Source: Agromyces cerinus (GTDB lineage: Bacteria > Actinomycetota > Actinomycetes > Actinomycetales > Microbacteriaceae). From it: a stretch of 64,000 bases of DNA. Below the pieces are notes generated by a model that was given only the letters and a program-made list of their open reading frames with translations, was not told the origin of the DNA and searched no databases. A program made the translations under genes and the position numbers. The first letter of the stretch is position 1. Each line of letters opens with the position of its first letter. Below are positions 35,285 through 43,491 of this stretch, piece by piece. The stretch is from assembly GCF_016907835.1 (NCBI RefSeq), contig NZ_JAFBCT010000001.1, positions 3,782,001-3,846,000 on the forward strand, in the 5' to 3' direction.

Positions 35285-36927
35285 CCGGCTTCGACCACGA
35301 CGTCGTCATCGTCGGCTCGGGCTTCGGCGGGTCGGTCGCGGCGCTGCGCCTCGCATCGAAGGGCTACCGAGTGCACGTCTTCGAGGCGGGCCGCCGGTTC
35401 GCCGACGCCGACTTCGCGAAGACCTCGTGGGATGTGCGGCGCTACCTCTGGGCGCCAGCGATCGGATGCTTCGGGGTGCAGCGCATCCACAAGCTGCCGC
35501 ACGTCATGGTGCTGGCCGGCGCGGGCGTCGGCGGGGGATCGCTGAACTACGCGAACACGCTGTACGAACCCGGACCGTCGTTCTTCGAGGACCGGCAGTG
35601 GGGCGCGCTCGCCGACTGGCATGCCGAGCTCGCCCCGCACTACGCGACGGCGAAGCGCATGCTCGGCGTCGTGCCCGAGTATCCGCACTCGGGCCCGGTC
35701 GAGCAGATCATGGCGGATGCCGCGAACGACCTCGGTGTCGGCGACACGTTCCGTCGGGCCCCCGTCGGGGTGTACTTCGGCCGCCCCGGCGAGACCGTGC
35801 CCGATCCGTTCTTCGGCGGCGAAGGCCCCGACCGCACCGGATGCACGCTCTGCGGCAACTGCATGGTCGGTTGCCGGGTCGGTGCGAAGAACACGCTCGC
35901 GAAGAACTACCTCGCGCTCGCCGAGCGGCTCGGCGCGACGATCGAGCCGCTCCGCACCGTCGTCGAGGTGCGCGAGCGCCCGGGCGGCGGCTTCGCGGTC
36001 ACCACGGTGCGGAGTGGTGCGTGGTTCGGCCGCGACCGCCGCACGGTGACCGCCGAGCAGGTCGTGCTCGGCGCCGGCACGTGGGGCACCCAGCAGCTCC
36101 TGCACCGCATGAAGCACTCGGGTGCGCTGCCCGGGTTGTCCGATGCGCTCGGGCGCCTCACGCGCACGAATTCGGAAGCCCTCGACGGCGCGGTCGCGGT
36201 GTCGGTGCCCGACGGGCTCGGTCTCGCGAGCGGCGTCGCGATCACCACCTCGTTCCACGTCGACGAGCGCACGCACGTCGAGAACGTGCGGTACGGCCCG
36301 GGGTCGAATCTCATGGGTGCGCTTGCGACGGGCCTCGTGCCCGGCGGTCGCCCCCTCCTCGGGCGGCTCGGCGCGTTGATCGGCGGGGCGCTGCGGCATC
36401 CGATCACGACCCTGCGTCTGACCTCGCTGCGGCGCTGGAGCGAACGCGGCATCATCGCGCTCGTCATGCAGACGGCCGACAACTCGCTCACCCTCTCGCT
36501 CCGACGCCGCTTCGGGCGAACGGTGCTCACGAGCGCCCAGGGCGAGGGCGAGCCGAACCCGAGCCACCTGCCTGGTGCGCACCTCGCGGCCCAGGCGATC
36601 GCCGCTCGCATGCAGGCGGCGGGGGGTGTGCCCGTCGAGGCGCGCGGCTCGTGGCCCGAGGTGTTCGGCATCCCCCTGACCGCGCACTTCCTCGGCGGCG
36701 CCGTCGTCTCAGGGACTCCCGAGCGGGGCGTCGTCGACCCGTACCACCGCGTGTGGGGCCACCCGGGGCTGCACGTCGTCGACGGTGCCGCGATGCCGGC
36801 GAACCCGGGCGTGAATCCGTCGCTCACGATCACCGCCATGGCCGAGCGCGCCCTGTCGTACTGGCCACGCCGGAGCGCCGCGGATCAGCGGCCCACGCAG
36901 GAGGAACTGCTCGACCGACGCGGCTGA
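35281..36927 (+). CDS. GMC-family oxidoreductase (cholesterol-oxidase-like, ChoD type)
   Basis: 548 residues. FAD-binding VVIVGSGFGGSVAALRLASKG, LAGAGVGGGSLNYANTLYEP, and the C-terminal PANPGVNPSLTITAMAERAL match bacterial cholesterol oxidase/ChoD proteins. TAHFLGGAVVSGTPERGVVD carries the active-site region. An unusual CTLCGNCMVGC cysteine cluster (residues near 185-195) resembles a ferredoxin-like motif that I recall in this ChoD subgroup. No signal peptide is present, so it is intracellular. Being coupled to a DAG kinase and AGPS-like gene, it may oxidise a long-chain alcohol or sterol-like substrate. Confidence 0.87.
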   Translation: MTGFDHDVVIVGSGFGGSVAALRLASKGYRVHVFEAGRRFADADFAKTSWDVRRYLWAPAIGCFGVQRIHKLPHVMVLAGAGVGGGSLNYANTLYEPGPSFFEDRQWGALADWHAELAPHYATAKRMLGVVPEYPHSGPVEQIMADAANDLGVGDTFRRAPVGVYFGRPGETVPDPFFGGEGPDRTGCTLCGNCMVGCRVGAKNTLAKNYLALAERLGATIEPLRTVVEVRERPGGGFAVTTVRSGAWFGRDRRTVTAEQVVLGAGTWGTQQLLHRMKHSGALPGLSDALGRLTRTNSEALDGAVAVSVPDGLGLASGVAITTSFHVDERTHVENVRYGPGSNLMGALATGLVPGGRPLLGRLGALIGGALRHPITTLRLTSLRRWSERGIIALVMQTADNSLTLSLRRRFGRTVLTSAQGEGEPNPSHLPGAHLAAQAIAARMQAAGGVPVEARGSWPEVFGIPLTAHFLGGAVVSGTPERGVVDPYHRVWGHPGLHVVDGAAMPANPGVNPSLTITAMAERALSYWPRRSAADQRPTQEELLDRRG

Positions 36928-36964
36928 GGCGCTCGCAGCCCTGTCGGTCGATCCGACCCGCGAG

Positions 36965-36970
36965 TAGCAT
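36965..36970 (+). promoter_or_regulatory. -10 box of the flavodoxin-like gene
   Basis: TAGCAT ends 7 nt before ATG 36978, with no SD in between: a leaderless arrangement that also shows this gene has its own promoter after the GMC gene. Confidence 0.55.
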
Positions 36971-36977
36971 CTGCGCC

Positions 36978-37697
36978 ATGGCCGAGCTGCCGGATTTCTC
37001 AGACCTGCGAGCGCTCTACATCAACTGCACGCTGAAGCGAAGCCCCGAACCGAGCCACACCCAGGGCCTCATGGACGCGAGCGTCGCCCTCATGCGCGAG
37101 CGCGACGTGCACGTCGACGAACTGCGGTTCGTCGACCTCGATGTCGCGACCGGCGTCTACCCCGACATGCGCGAGCACGGCTGGGCGACCGATGCCTGGC
37201 CCGATGAGGTGTGGCCGCTCGTCGAGGCCGCCGACATCCTCGTCGTCGGCGGTCCGATCTGGCTCGGCGACAACTCCTCGATCACGAAGCGGCTCGTCGA
37301 GCGGCTCTACTCGATGAGCGGAGAGTTCAACGAGCGGGGCCAGTACGTCTATTACGGCAAGGTCGGCGGCGCGATCATCACGGGCAACGAAGACGGCATC
37401 AAGCACTGCGCGATGAACCTGCTCTACAGCCTGCAGCACATCGGCTACTCGATCCCGCCGGGCGCCGACGCGGGGTGGATCGGCGAGGCGGGTCCCGGCC
37501 CGAGCTACCTCGACCCCGGTTCCGGCGGGCCCGAGAACGACTTCACCAATCGCAACACGACGTTCATGACGTACAACCTGCTGCACCTCGCGCGGCTGCT
37601 GAAGGACGCGGGCGGCTTTCCGGTCGGCGGCAACCTGCGCGCCGAGTGGGACGGTGGCGACCACTCCGGCTTCGAGGCGAATCCCGAGTACCGCTGA
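36978..37697 (+). CDS. Flavodoxin / NADPH-dependent FMN reductase-like protein
   Basis: 239 residues. The first strand and phosphate loop, LRALYINCTLKRSPEPSHTQ, and ADILVVGGPIWLGDNSSITK followed by KVGGAIITGNEDG have the flavodoxin-like FMN reductase pattern. The FMN loop is CTLKRSPEPSHT. It should be a cytosolic flavin-dependent oxidoreductase; partner and substrate are unknown. It is transcribed after the GMC gene but from its own apparent promoter, and a hairpin at 37738 ends it. Confidence 0.85.
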   Translation: MAELPDFSDLRALYINCTLKRSPEPSHTQGLMDASVALMRERDVHVDELRFVDLDVATGVYPDMREHGWATDAWPDEVWPLVEAADILVVGGPIWLGDNSSITKRLVERLYSMSGEFNERGQYVYYGKVGGAIITGNEDGIKHCAMNLLYSLQHIGYSIPPGADAGWIGEAGPGPSYLDPGSGGPENDFTNRNTTFMTYNLLHLARLLKDAGGFPVGGNLRAEWDGGDHSGFEANPEYR

Positions 37698-37737
37698 CCG
37701 CGCAGGCCGTTCGCCGCAGCGGTGCCGGAAACGGCAA

Positions 37738-37761
37738 CGGGCGGTCCGACCGGGCCGCCCG
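37738..37761. terminator. Convergent hairpin between the flavodoxin-like gene and purQ
   Basis: CGGGCGGTCC and GGGCCGCCCG pair with one G-T mismatch around a 4-nt loop. It lies 16 nt before the purQ stop and 40 nt after the plus-strand stop. Confidence 0.7.
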
Positions 37762-37777
37762 CTGCAGAGGTGTGGAA

Positions 37778-38476
37778 CTACGCGTCGACGAGCGCGCGCT
37801 TCACGATGCTCGTGAAGAAGCCGAGGCCGTCGACGCCGGAGCGCATCGCGGCGGCGGTGTCGGGGCCGAAGCCGGGCTCGACCGCGTGCTCGGGGTGCGG
37901 CATGAGGCCGACCACGTTGCCGCGGGCGTTCGAGATGCCCGCGATGTCGCGGAGCGAGCCGTTGGGGTTCACGTCGACGTAGCGGAAGACCACGCGGCCC
38001 TCGCCCTCGAGCCGGTCGAGCGTCTCATCGGAGGCGATGAAGCCGCCCTCGCCGTTCTTCAGCGGGATCGTGATCTGCTGGCCGGCCTCGAAGTCGCCGG
38101 TCCAGTCGGTCGACGCGTTCTCGACCGTGAGCACCTGGTCGCGGCAGATGAACGAGCCGTGGTCGTTGCGGATGAGCCCGCCCTCGAGGAGGCCCGCCTC
38201 GGTGAGCATCTGGAAGCCGTTGCAGATGCCGAGCACGGGCATGCCGGAGTTCGCAGCGGAGACGACCTCGGTCATGATCGGGCTGAGCGAGGCGATCGCG
38301 CCGCAGCGCAGGTAGTCGCCGTAACTGAAGCCGCCGGGCAGGATCAGCGCGTCGACGCCCTCGAGGTCGTGCGAGCCGTGCCAGAGGGCGACGGGCTCGG
38401 CCCCCGCGAGGCGCACCGCACGCTGGGCGTCGCGATCGTCGAGCGAGCCGGGGAAGGTGATGACACCGATGCGCAT
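37778..38476 (-). CDS. purQ: Phosphoribosylformylglycinamidine synthase subunit PurQ
   Basis: 232 residues from ATG 38476. This is the class I glutaminase subunit that feeds ammonia to PurL. The nucleophile elbow is [17 protein letters not shown] (Cys), and [14 protein letters not shown] has the catalytic His and Glu. [17 protein letters not shown] is the typical start. It follows purS by 11 nt in one operon. PurL, normally next in the pathway and often adjacent, is instead at the far left of the window. Confidence 0.96.
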   Translation of the reverse strand: MRIGVITFPGSLDDRDAQRAVRLAGAEPVALWHGSHDLEGVDALILPGGFSYGDYLRCGAIASLSPIMTEVVSAANSGMPVLGICNGFQMLTEAGLLEGGLIRNDHGSFICRDQVLTVENASTDWTGDFEAGQQITIPLKNGEGGFIASDETLDRLEGEGRVVFRYVDVNPNGSLRDIAGISNARGNVVGLMPHPEHAVEPGFGPDTAAAMRSGVDGLGFFTSIVKRALVDA

Positions 38477-38487
38477 GGCGAGCCCGC

Positions 38488-38820
38488 TCAGTGCGTTTCG
38501 CCGGCGGGGGCGCCGAAGCCGTCGTCGGTCACGGATGCCGCGCCGGACGCCTCTTCGGCGAGCTCGGCGTTCGTCACCTCGTAGTGGATTCCGACGACGT
38601 CTTCGATCACGCCGTTGGAGAGGATCTCCTCGGCGATCTCCTGCACCTGTGCGCGCAGCGCGTCGTCGACGGGTCCGTCGACGGTCAGTTCGAATCGCTT
38701 GCCGATGCGCACGCCGCTGAACCCGGTGCGTCCGGTGCGGGCGAGGGCGCCGGCGACGGCCTTCCCCTGGGGGTCGAGCAGTTCGGCTTTGGGCATCACG
38801 TCGACGACGATGGTGGGCAC
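38488..38820 (-). CDS. purS: Phosphoribosylformylglycinamidine synthase subunit PurS
   Basis: 110 residues. PurS is the small bridging subunit of the PurLQS complex. [20 protein letters not shown] and [10 protein letters not shown] are conserved; the 25-residue C-terminal tail after VTNAELAEE is longer than the usual 80-residue PurS. GTG 38820 has GGAG 8 nt upstream. A promoter at 38865 drives purS-purQ. Confidence 0.95.
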   Translation of the reverse strand: MPTIVVDVMPKAELLDPQGKAVAGALARTGRTGFSGVRIGKRFELTVDGPVDDALRAQVQEIAEEILSNGVIEDVVGIHYEVTNAELAEEASGAASVTDDGFGAPAGETH

Positions 38821-38859
38821 CGCGGTTCTCCGTCCGGTGTCGAAAATGTGGATGCGTCG

Positions 38860-38865
38860 ATTCTA
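38860..38865 (-). promoter_or_regulatory. -10 box of the purSQ operon
   Basis: TAGAAT on the minus strand, 39 nt before the purS start, gives a short untranslated leader containing the SD. A weak -35 (TTCGAT) lies 15 bp upstream. GGATGC/GCATCC arms flank the promoter (38850 and 38887), another occurrence of the window-wide motif. Confidence 0.5.
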
Positions 38866-38908
38866 CCGGGGTGCCGAGGCATCGAAGCATCCGCCCCCTG
38901 CTCGTGCG

Positions 38909-39337
38909 TCAGCGCCGGCTGACGGCCCTGATCACGAGACCGATGCCGACGATCACGGCAGCGCCGGCGGCGATGACGAGGGCGGGGTTCTCCCGGTACC
39001 GCGCCTTCACGTAGCGGACGCCGTCGTCGGCGACCTCCCTCGCGCCTGCGACGGCGGCGCTCGCCTGCGCGGCGACGGCGTCGACGGTGTCGGCTGCGGC
39101 GTCGCGGGCATCGTTCAGCACGTCGCCGACGGTGTCGGATGCCTGCCCGGCCGCTCGGGCCGTGGCGTCCCCGAGCCGATCGGCGCCCGACTTCACGGCT
39201 CGCGCCGCGTCTGCCGCGGCGTCGCCCACTGCGTCGGCGACGTGATCCGCGTGGTCGCGCGCGGTCTCGGTCACTCGGTCCGCCGCGTCCTTCGCAGCGG
39301 CCGTGACGTCATGCTGAGTGCGATCCGTGTCGGTCAT
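38909..39337 (-). CDS. Ala-rich amphipathic-helix protein with C-terminal membrane anchor
   Basis: 142 residues from ATG 39337 (SD AAGGGAG). Most of the chain is a regular alanine- and aspartate-rich helix with repeated short motifs (KDAADRVTETARDHADHVAD, DAAADAARAVKSGADRLGDA, ASDTVGDVLNDARDAAADTV), resembling CsbD/LEA or DUF3618-type stress proteins. It ends with a single hydrophobic segment (ALVIAAGAAVIVGIGLVIRA) and a basic tail. It probably lies along the membrane surface. The function is unknown. Confidence 0.8.
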   Translation of the reverse strand: MTDTDRTQHDVTAAAKDAADRVTETARDHADHVADAVGDAAADAARAVKSGADRLGDATARAAGQASDTVGDVLNDARDAAADTVDAVAAQASAAVAGAREVADDGVRYVKARYRENPALVIAAGAAVIVGIGLVIRAVSRR

Positions 39338-39503
39338 CAGTGGCTCCCTTCGCCGGGGTGATCGGGTCACCTCATCGGATGATCGAGTCATCGTACGCTC
39401 GCGAACCGGGAAGGGCCCGGATCGGCCGTCGGGCTTGCCACGGCCCCGTCGGGGTGCTAGCGGGGTCGTCGAGGGGAAGTTGCATGGGACGCATTCCATG
39501 CGT

Positions 39504-39523
39504 ATTATTCCGAGCGGAATAAT
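39504..39523. promoter_or_regulatory. PadR-type operator, perfect 8-4-8 palindrome
   Basis: ATTATTCC-GAGC-GGAATAAT is unusually AT-rich for this genome and lies 26 nt before the padR start. The left arm contains TATTAT, which could be the -10 box, so repressor binding would block the promoter of padR and the exporter. Confidence 0.75.
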
Positions 39524-39549
39524 TGCACGCGAACGCGAAGGGAACACGG

Positions 39550-40137
39550 ATGCCGCACCTCAACCCGCTCGCCTTCTCGGCGCTCGGCATGCTGATCGAC
39601 GCCCCCATGCATCCGTACGAGATGTACCAGCTGATGCTGGCGCGTCGGGAGGACCGCGTCGTCAAGGTGAGCGCTGGGTCGCTCTACCGGGCGGTCGAAC
39701 GGCTCGCCCGCGACGGGCTGATCGTCGAGAGCGCGACCGAGCGCATGGGCAATCGGCCCGAGCGCACCGTCTACACCGTGACGGATGCCGGGCGGGCCGC
39801 GTTCGACGAGAGCCTCGAGGAGATGCTCGGCCGCAGCGTCAACGAGTTCCCCGAGTTCCCGCTCGCCATCGGCGAGGCCCACAACCTGGCGGCGGAGCGG
39901 GTCGTCGAGCTGCTCGGAGACCGGCTCGACTCCATCCGCGACGACATCGCCTGGTACGACGCTGCGGCCGTGCGCATCGCCGAGAAGGGCAAGCCGAAGC
40001 ACGTCGTGCTGAACGTCTACTACAGCAGGGCGATGCTCGCCGCCGAGGCCGAATGGCTCGCGGCGACCATCGACGAGCTCCGCTCCGGCGAACTCGAGTG
40101 GCCGGCCGGCGACCCGAGCGCCTCGCCCCAGACCTGA
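39550..40137 (+). CDS. PadR-family transcriptional regulator
   Basis: 195 residues from ATG 39550 (SD AAGGGAA). LAFSALGMLIDAPMHPYEMY and VKVSAGSLYRAVERLARDGLIVE form the PadR winged helix; a long C-terminal helical dimer domain makes it the larger PadR-s2 type. It is 18 nt upstream of a 14-TM exporter and preceded by a perfect palindrome, the standard layout of a substrate-inducible efflux operon in which PadR represses itself and the pump. Confidence 0.92.
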   Translation: MPHLNPLAFSALGMLIDAPMHPYEMYQLMLARREDRVVKVSAGSLYRAVERLARDGLIVESATERMGNRPERTVYTVTDAGRAAFDESLEEMLGRSVNEFPEFPLAIGEAHNLAAERVVELLGDRLDSIRDDIAWYDAAAVRIAEKGKPKHVVLNVYYSRAMLAAEAEWLAATIDELRSGELEWPAGDPSASPQT

Positions 40138-40155
40138 CCCGTTCCGGAGGAACAC

Positions 40156-41682
40156 ATGCAGACCGAACGCAAGCCATGGCCCGCCCTCTGGGCGCTCGTC
40201 ATCGGCTTCTTCATGATCCTGGTCGACTCGACCATCGTCTCGATCGCCAACCCCGCCATCATGCGCGACCTCGGCACCGACCTCACCGCGGTGCTGTGGG
40301 TGACCTCCGCCTACCTGCTGGCGTACGCCGTGCCGCTGCTCATCACGGGTCGCCTCGGCGATCGCTTCGGCCCGAAGAACGTCTACCTCGTCGGCCTCGC
40401 CGTGTTCACGCTCTCCTCGCTCTGGTGCGGTCTCTCCGATGACATCACCATGCTGATCGTCGCGCGCGTCGTGCAGGGGCTCGGCGCCGCGCTGATGACT
40501 CCGCAGACGATGGCGGTCATCACCCGCATCTTCCCGCCGCAGCAGCGTGGCGCGGCGATGGGCCTCTGGGGAGCCGTCGCCGGTGTCGCGACGCTCGTCG
40601 GCCCGATCCTCGGCGGGCTCCTGGTCGACTCGCTCGGCTGGGAGTGGATCTTCATCGTCAACGTGCCCGTCGGCGTCGTCGCGTTCATCCTCGCGGTGCG
40701 GCTCGTGCCGAGGCTCGAGACGCACCAGCACTCCTTCGACTGGCTCGGCGTGGTGCTGAGCGCCGTCGGCATGTTCCTCGTGATCTTCGGCATCCAGGAG
40801 GGCGCGACCTACGACTGGGGCACCATCACCGGACCGATCACCGTCTGGGGCCTGATCATCTCGGGCCTCGTGGTGCTCGTCGCCTTCGTGGTCTGGCAGC
40901 GCTTCAACCGCAAGGAGCCGCTGCTGCCCCTCGACCTCTTCGCGGATCGCAACTTCGCGCTGTCGAACGCCGCGATCACCTTCGTCGGGTTCGCCATCGT
41001 CGCCATGCCGCTGCCGCTCGCGTTCTACTACCAGGTCGCTCGCGGCCTCGAGCCCACGCAGGCCGCGCTCATGCTCGTGCCCATGGCGGTCGTGTCGGGC
41101 GTGATGGCGCCATTCATCGGCCGCTTGACCGACCGCGTCGACCCGAAGTGGATCGCGTTCGCCGGCTTCACCATCACCGCCGCCGGCCTCGCTGCGATGT
41201 CGCTGCTCATCACGCCCGACGTGCAGCTCTGGGTGCTGCTCATCCCGGCCGCCTTCCTCGGCCTCGGCATGTCGGGCATCTGGGCGCCGCTCGCATCGAC
41301 GGCGACGCGCAACCTGCCCCCGCAGCAGGCCGGCGCCGGCTCGGGCGTCTACAACATGACCCGGCAGTTCGGCTCGGTCTTCGGTGCCGCGGCGATCACC
41401 GCGCTCATGAACGGTCGGCTCGAGGCGAACCTCCCCGGGTTCGTCGAGGCCGGCGGCGAGCAGTCGACCACGGCGGGCCAGGCGTTGCCGCCGCAGATCG
41501 CCGGCGGATTCACCGACGCGATGTCGCAGTCGTTGTGGCTGCCCGTCATCGGGTTCGCGATCGGCGCCGTGCTGGTGCTGTTCTTCTCCAAGCCCAAGGT
41601 GACGGTCGACTGGGAGCAGCAGGGCGCTGCGTCGACGGAGGTCGCGGGCCCCGCGACGGGCTCGCTCACCACGGTCGACTAG
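40156..41682 (+). CDS. MFS drug exporter, EmrB/QacA family (DHA2, 14 TM)
   Basis: 508 residues with about 14 hydrophobic segments. Motif A is LLITGRLGDRFGPKNVYLVG, motif C-like WGAVAGVATLVGPILGGLLV, and FFMILVDSTIVSIANPAI is the DHA2 TM1. It should be a proton-coupled exporter of hydrophobic drugs. SD GGAGG is upstream. It shares an operon with padR. Immediately after its stop lies a short copy of the kynU 3' end. Confidence 0.92.
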   Translation: MQTERKPWPALWALVIGFFMILVDSTIVSIANPAIMRDLGTDLTAVLWVTSAYLLAYAVPLLITGRLGDRFGPKNVYLVGLAVFTLSSLWCGLSDDITMLIVARVVQGLGAALMTPQTMAVITRIFPPQQRGAAMGLWGAVAGVATLVGPILGGLLVDSLGWEWIFIVNVPVGVVAFILAVRLVPRLETHQHSFDWLGVVLSAVGMFLVIFGIQEGATYDWGTITGPITVWGLIISGLVVLVAFVVWQRFNRKEPLLPLDLFADRNFALSNAAITFVGFAIVAMPLPLAFYYQVARGLEPTQAALMLVPMAVVSGVMAPFIGRLTDRVDPKWIAFAGFTITAAGLAAMSLLITPDVQLWVLLIPAAFLGLGMSGIWAPLASTATRNLPPQQAGAGSGVYNMTRQFGSVFGAAAITALMNGRLEANLPGFVEAGGEQSTTAGQALPPQIAGGFTDAMSQSLWLPVIGFAIGAVLVLFFSKPKVTVDWEQQGAASTEVAGPATGSLTTVD

Positions 41683-41697
41683 GGCCGAGGCCGAAGG

Positions 41698-41729
41698 TCA
41701 GGCGAGCACGGCGCGCTCCTGCAGCATCG
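41698..41729 (-). pseudogene. Duplicated 3' end of kynU (remnant)
   Basis: AGGCGAGCACGGCGCGCTCC and the next 10 bases (41700-41729) match the kynU terminus at 42219-42248 in 27 of 30 positions and the same orientation. Read on the minus strand it gives MLQERAVLA-stop, against VLQERAGLA-stop in kynU. The similarity ends at the stop codon. It lies 15 nt after the exporter stop and just before the DUF1304 gene. Confidence 0.65.
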
Positions 41730-41768
41730 AACTCGACAAGCCCTCACCTTGAGAGGATCCTTTGAGCC

Positions 41769-42185
41769 ATGAACATCGTCGCCAAGATCCTCGCGGTGCT
41801 CGAGGGCCTTACGCTGATCGCCGTCGGCGTGCTCGAATCCTCCTTCTACCGCAACCCCGCCTTCCACTCGATCTTCCTCATCGAGCCCGACGAGTACGAC
41901 GCCGTGCAGCTCTGGGTGGTGAACGTCGGCTGGTACAACATCTTCATGGGGCTCGGCGTCATCGTCGGCGTCATCCTGGCCTCGACCGGGCGCGTGCAGG
42001 CCGGCCGCGCGATCGTGCTCTTCGTCTCGGTGCTGCACGTGCTGCTCGGCATCACCCTCCTGATCACCGAGCCGCTGCTCTGGACGAACGCGCTCGGCGA
42101 GGCGGGACTCGCGCTCGCCGTCATCCTCGCGATCGTGATCGGCGATCGGATGTCGCGGCGCGATGCCGCTCCCGCCGCCGGGTGA
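41769..42185 (+). CDS. DUF1304 membrane protein
   Basis: 138 residues with four hydrophobic helices: IVAKILAVLEGLTLIAVGVL, LWVVNVGWYNIFMGLGVIVG, AIVLFVSVLHVLLGITLLI and ALAVILAIVIGD. The conserved N-VGWYN segment and HVLLG identify DUF1304, a small integral membrane family without a known function. It lies between the PadR-regulated exporter and kynU, and is bracketed by the kynU end and its copy. The AGAGGATCC upstream is a distant SD. Confidence 0.85.
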   Translation: MNIVAKILAVLEGLTLIAVGVLESSFYRNPAFHSIFLIEPDEYDAVQLWVVNVGWYNIFMGLGVIVGVILASTGRVQAGRAIVLFVSVLHVLLGITLLITEPLLWTNALGEAGLALAVILAIVIGDRMSRRDAAPAAG

Positions 42186-42216
42186 CTCGCGGCCGGTCGG
42201 CCGAGACCCGCAAACG

Positions 42217-43476
42217 CTAGGCGAGCCCCGCGCGCTCCTGCAGCACCGTCTTCAAGGTGTCGCGGGTGGCCGCGATCCCGCGGTGCACCTCCTCGAAGCT
42301 CGTCGACAGCGGCGAGAGGCCGATGCGCAGCCCGCCCGGATCGCGGTAGTCGGGGATCACGTCCTGCTGCCACAGCCGGGCGGTGACCTCCCGCATCGCG
42401 GGGTGCTGCAGGGTGACGTGTCCGCCGCGCTCCTCGGGGTCGGCGGGGGAGGCGAGGGTCACGCCGAGCGGCGCGAGCCAGTCGTCGGCGAGGGTGATCG
42501 CGAACTCGGTGAGCGCGATCGACTTCTCGCGGAGCGCCGGCATGCCGGCCTCCTCGATCATCGCGAGCGTCTCCTCCATCGCGAGCATGCCGACGATCGG
42601 CGCGGTGCCCGAGAGGAAGCGGCGGATGTCGGGCACCGGCTCGTACTCGGGCCCCATCGCGAACATGTCGGTCGTGCCCCACCAGCCCTGGATCGGCTGG
42701 GCGATCGCCGCCTGCAGGTCCTCGCGCACGTACGCGAACGCGGGGGAGCCGGGCCCGCCGTTCAGGTACTTGTAGGTGCAGCCGACAGCGAGGTCGAAGC
42801 CCCAGAGGTCGGCCTTCACGGGCACGGAACCCGCCGAGTGGCAGAGGTCCCAGAGGATGAGGGCGCCCGCGTCGTGCGCGATGCGGGTGAGCTCGGGGGC
42901 ATCCGCCAGATAGGCCGACCGGTAGGCGACGTGGGAGATGACGACGAGCGCCGTCTCGGGGCCGGCCACCGCGGCGAGCTGTTCCGGCGTCACGCCCGCA
43001 GAGGTGTCCACCTCGATCCAGCGCAGGCGCATGCCCCGCTCGCGGGCGATGCCGTCGAGCACGTAGCGGTCGGTCGGGAAGTTGTCGGTGTCGACGACGA
43101 TCTCGCGCCGGGCGGGGTCGCGGGCGATCTGGGCGTCGACGGCGGCTCGGGCGAGTTTGTAGAGGAGCACCGTGGTCGAGTCGCCGATGATCGTCTGGCC
43201 GGCCTTCGCCTCGATCACGGAGCGGCCGATGCGGTCGCCGATCTCGGTGGGCAGCTGCAGCCACGCCTCGTCCCAGCCGCGGATGAGCCGGCCGCCCCAG
43301 TCCTCGCGCAGGAACCGTTCGACGCGCTCGATCGCCGACACGGGCGGGCGTCCGAGCGAGTTGCCGTCGAAGTAGACGAGGTCGGTCTCGGCGCCCGCGA
43401 AGCGCTTGCGGTAGTGCGCGAGACCGTCGGCGCGGTCCATGCGGCGGGCGAAGGCGAGGTGCGGGTCGTGGGTCAC
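42217..43476 (-). CDS. kynU: Kynureninase
   Basis: 419 residues. This PLP enzyme cleaves kynurenine to anthranilate and alanine. The PLP lysine lies in VGCTYKYLNGGPGSPAFAY; LYFDGNSLG-type start VYFDGNSLGRPP, LWDLCHSAGS (Asp for the pyridine nitrogen) and QGWWGTTDMFAMG are family hallmarks. GTG 43476 has GGAG upstream. It is last in the operon kynA-amidohydrolase-kynU (gaps of 2 and 15 nt). Its last nine codons are copied at 41698-41729. Confidence 0.95.
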   Translation of the reverse strand: MTHDPHLAFARRMDRADGLAHYRKRFAGAETDLVYFDGNSLGRPPVSAIERVERFLREDWGGRLIRGWDEAWLQLPTEIGDRIGRSVIEAKAGQTIIGDSTTVLLYKLARAAVDAQIARDPARREIVVDTDNFPTDRYVLDGIARERGMRLRWIEVDTSAGVTPEQLAAVAGPETALVVISHVAYRSAYLADAPELTRIAHDAGALILWDLCHSAGSVPVKADLWGFDLAVGCTYKYLNGGPGSPAFAYVREDLQAAIAQPIQGWWGTTDMFAMGPEYEPVPDIRRFLSGTAPIVGMLAMEETLAMIEEAGMPALREKSIALTEFAITLADDWLAPLGVTLASPADPEERGGHVTLQHPAMREVTARLWQQDVIPDYRDPGGLRIGLSPLSTSFEEVHRGIAATRDTLKTVLQERAGLA

Positions 43477-43491
43477 CGGTGCTCCAAATCG

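Noticed and set aside
35281..36927. A steroid-catabolic island around the cholesterol-oxidase-like gene
   Set aside because: No other sterol-degradation gene is present; neighbours are lipid-kinase and AGPS-like genes.
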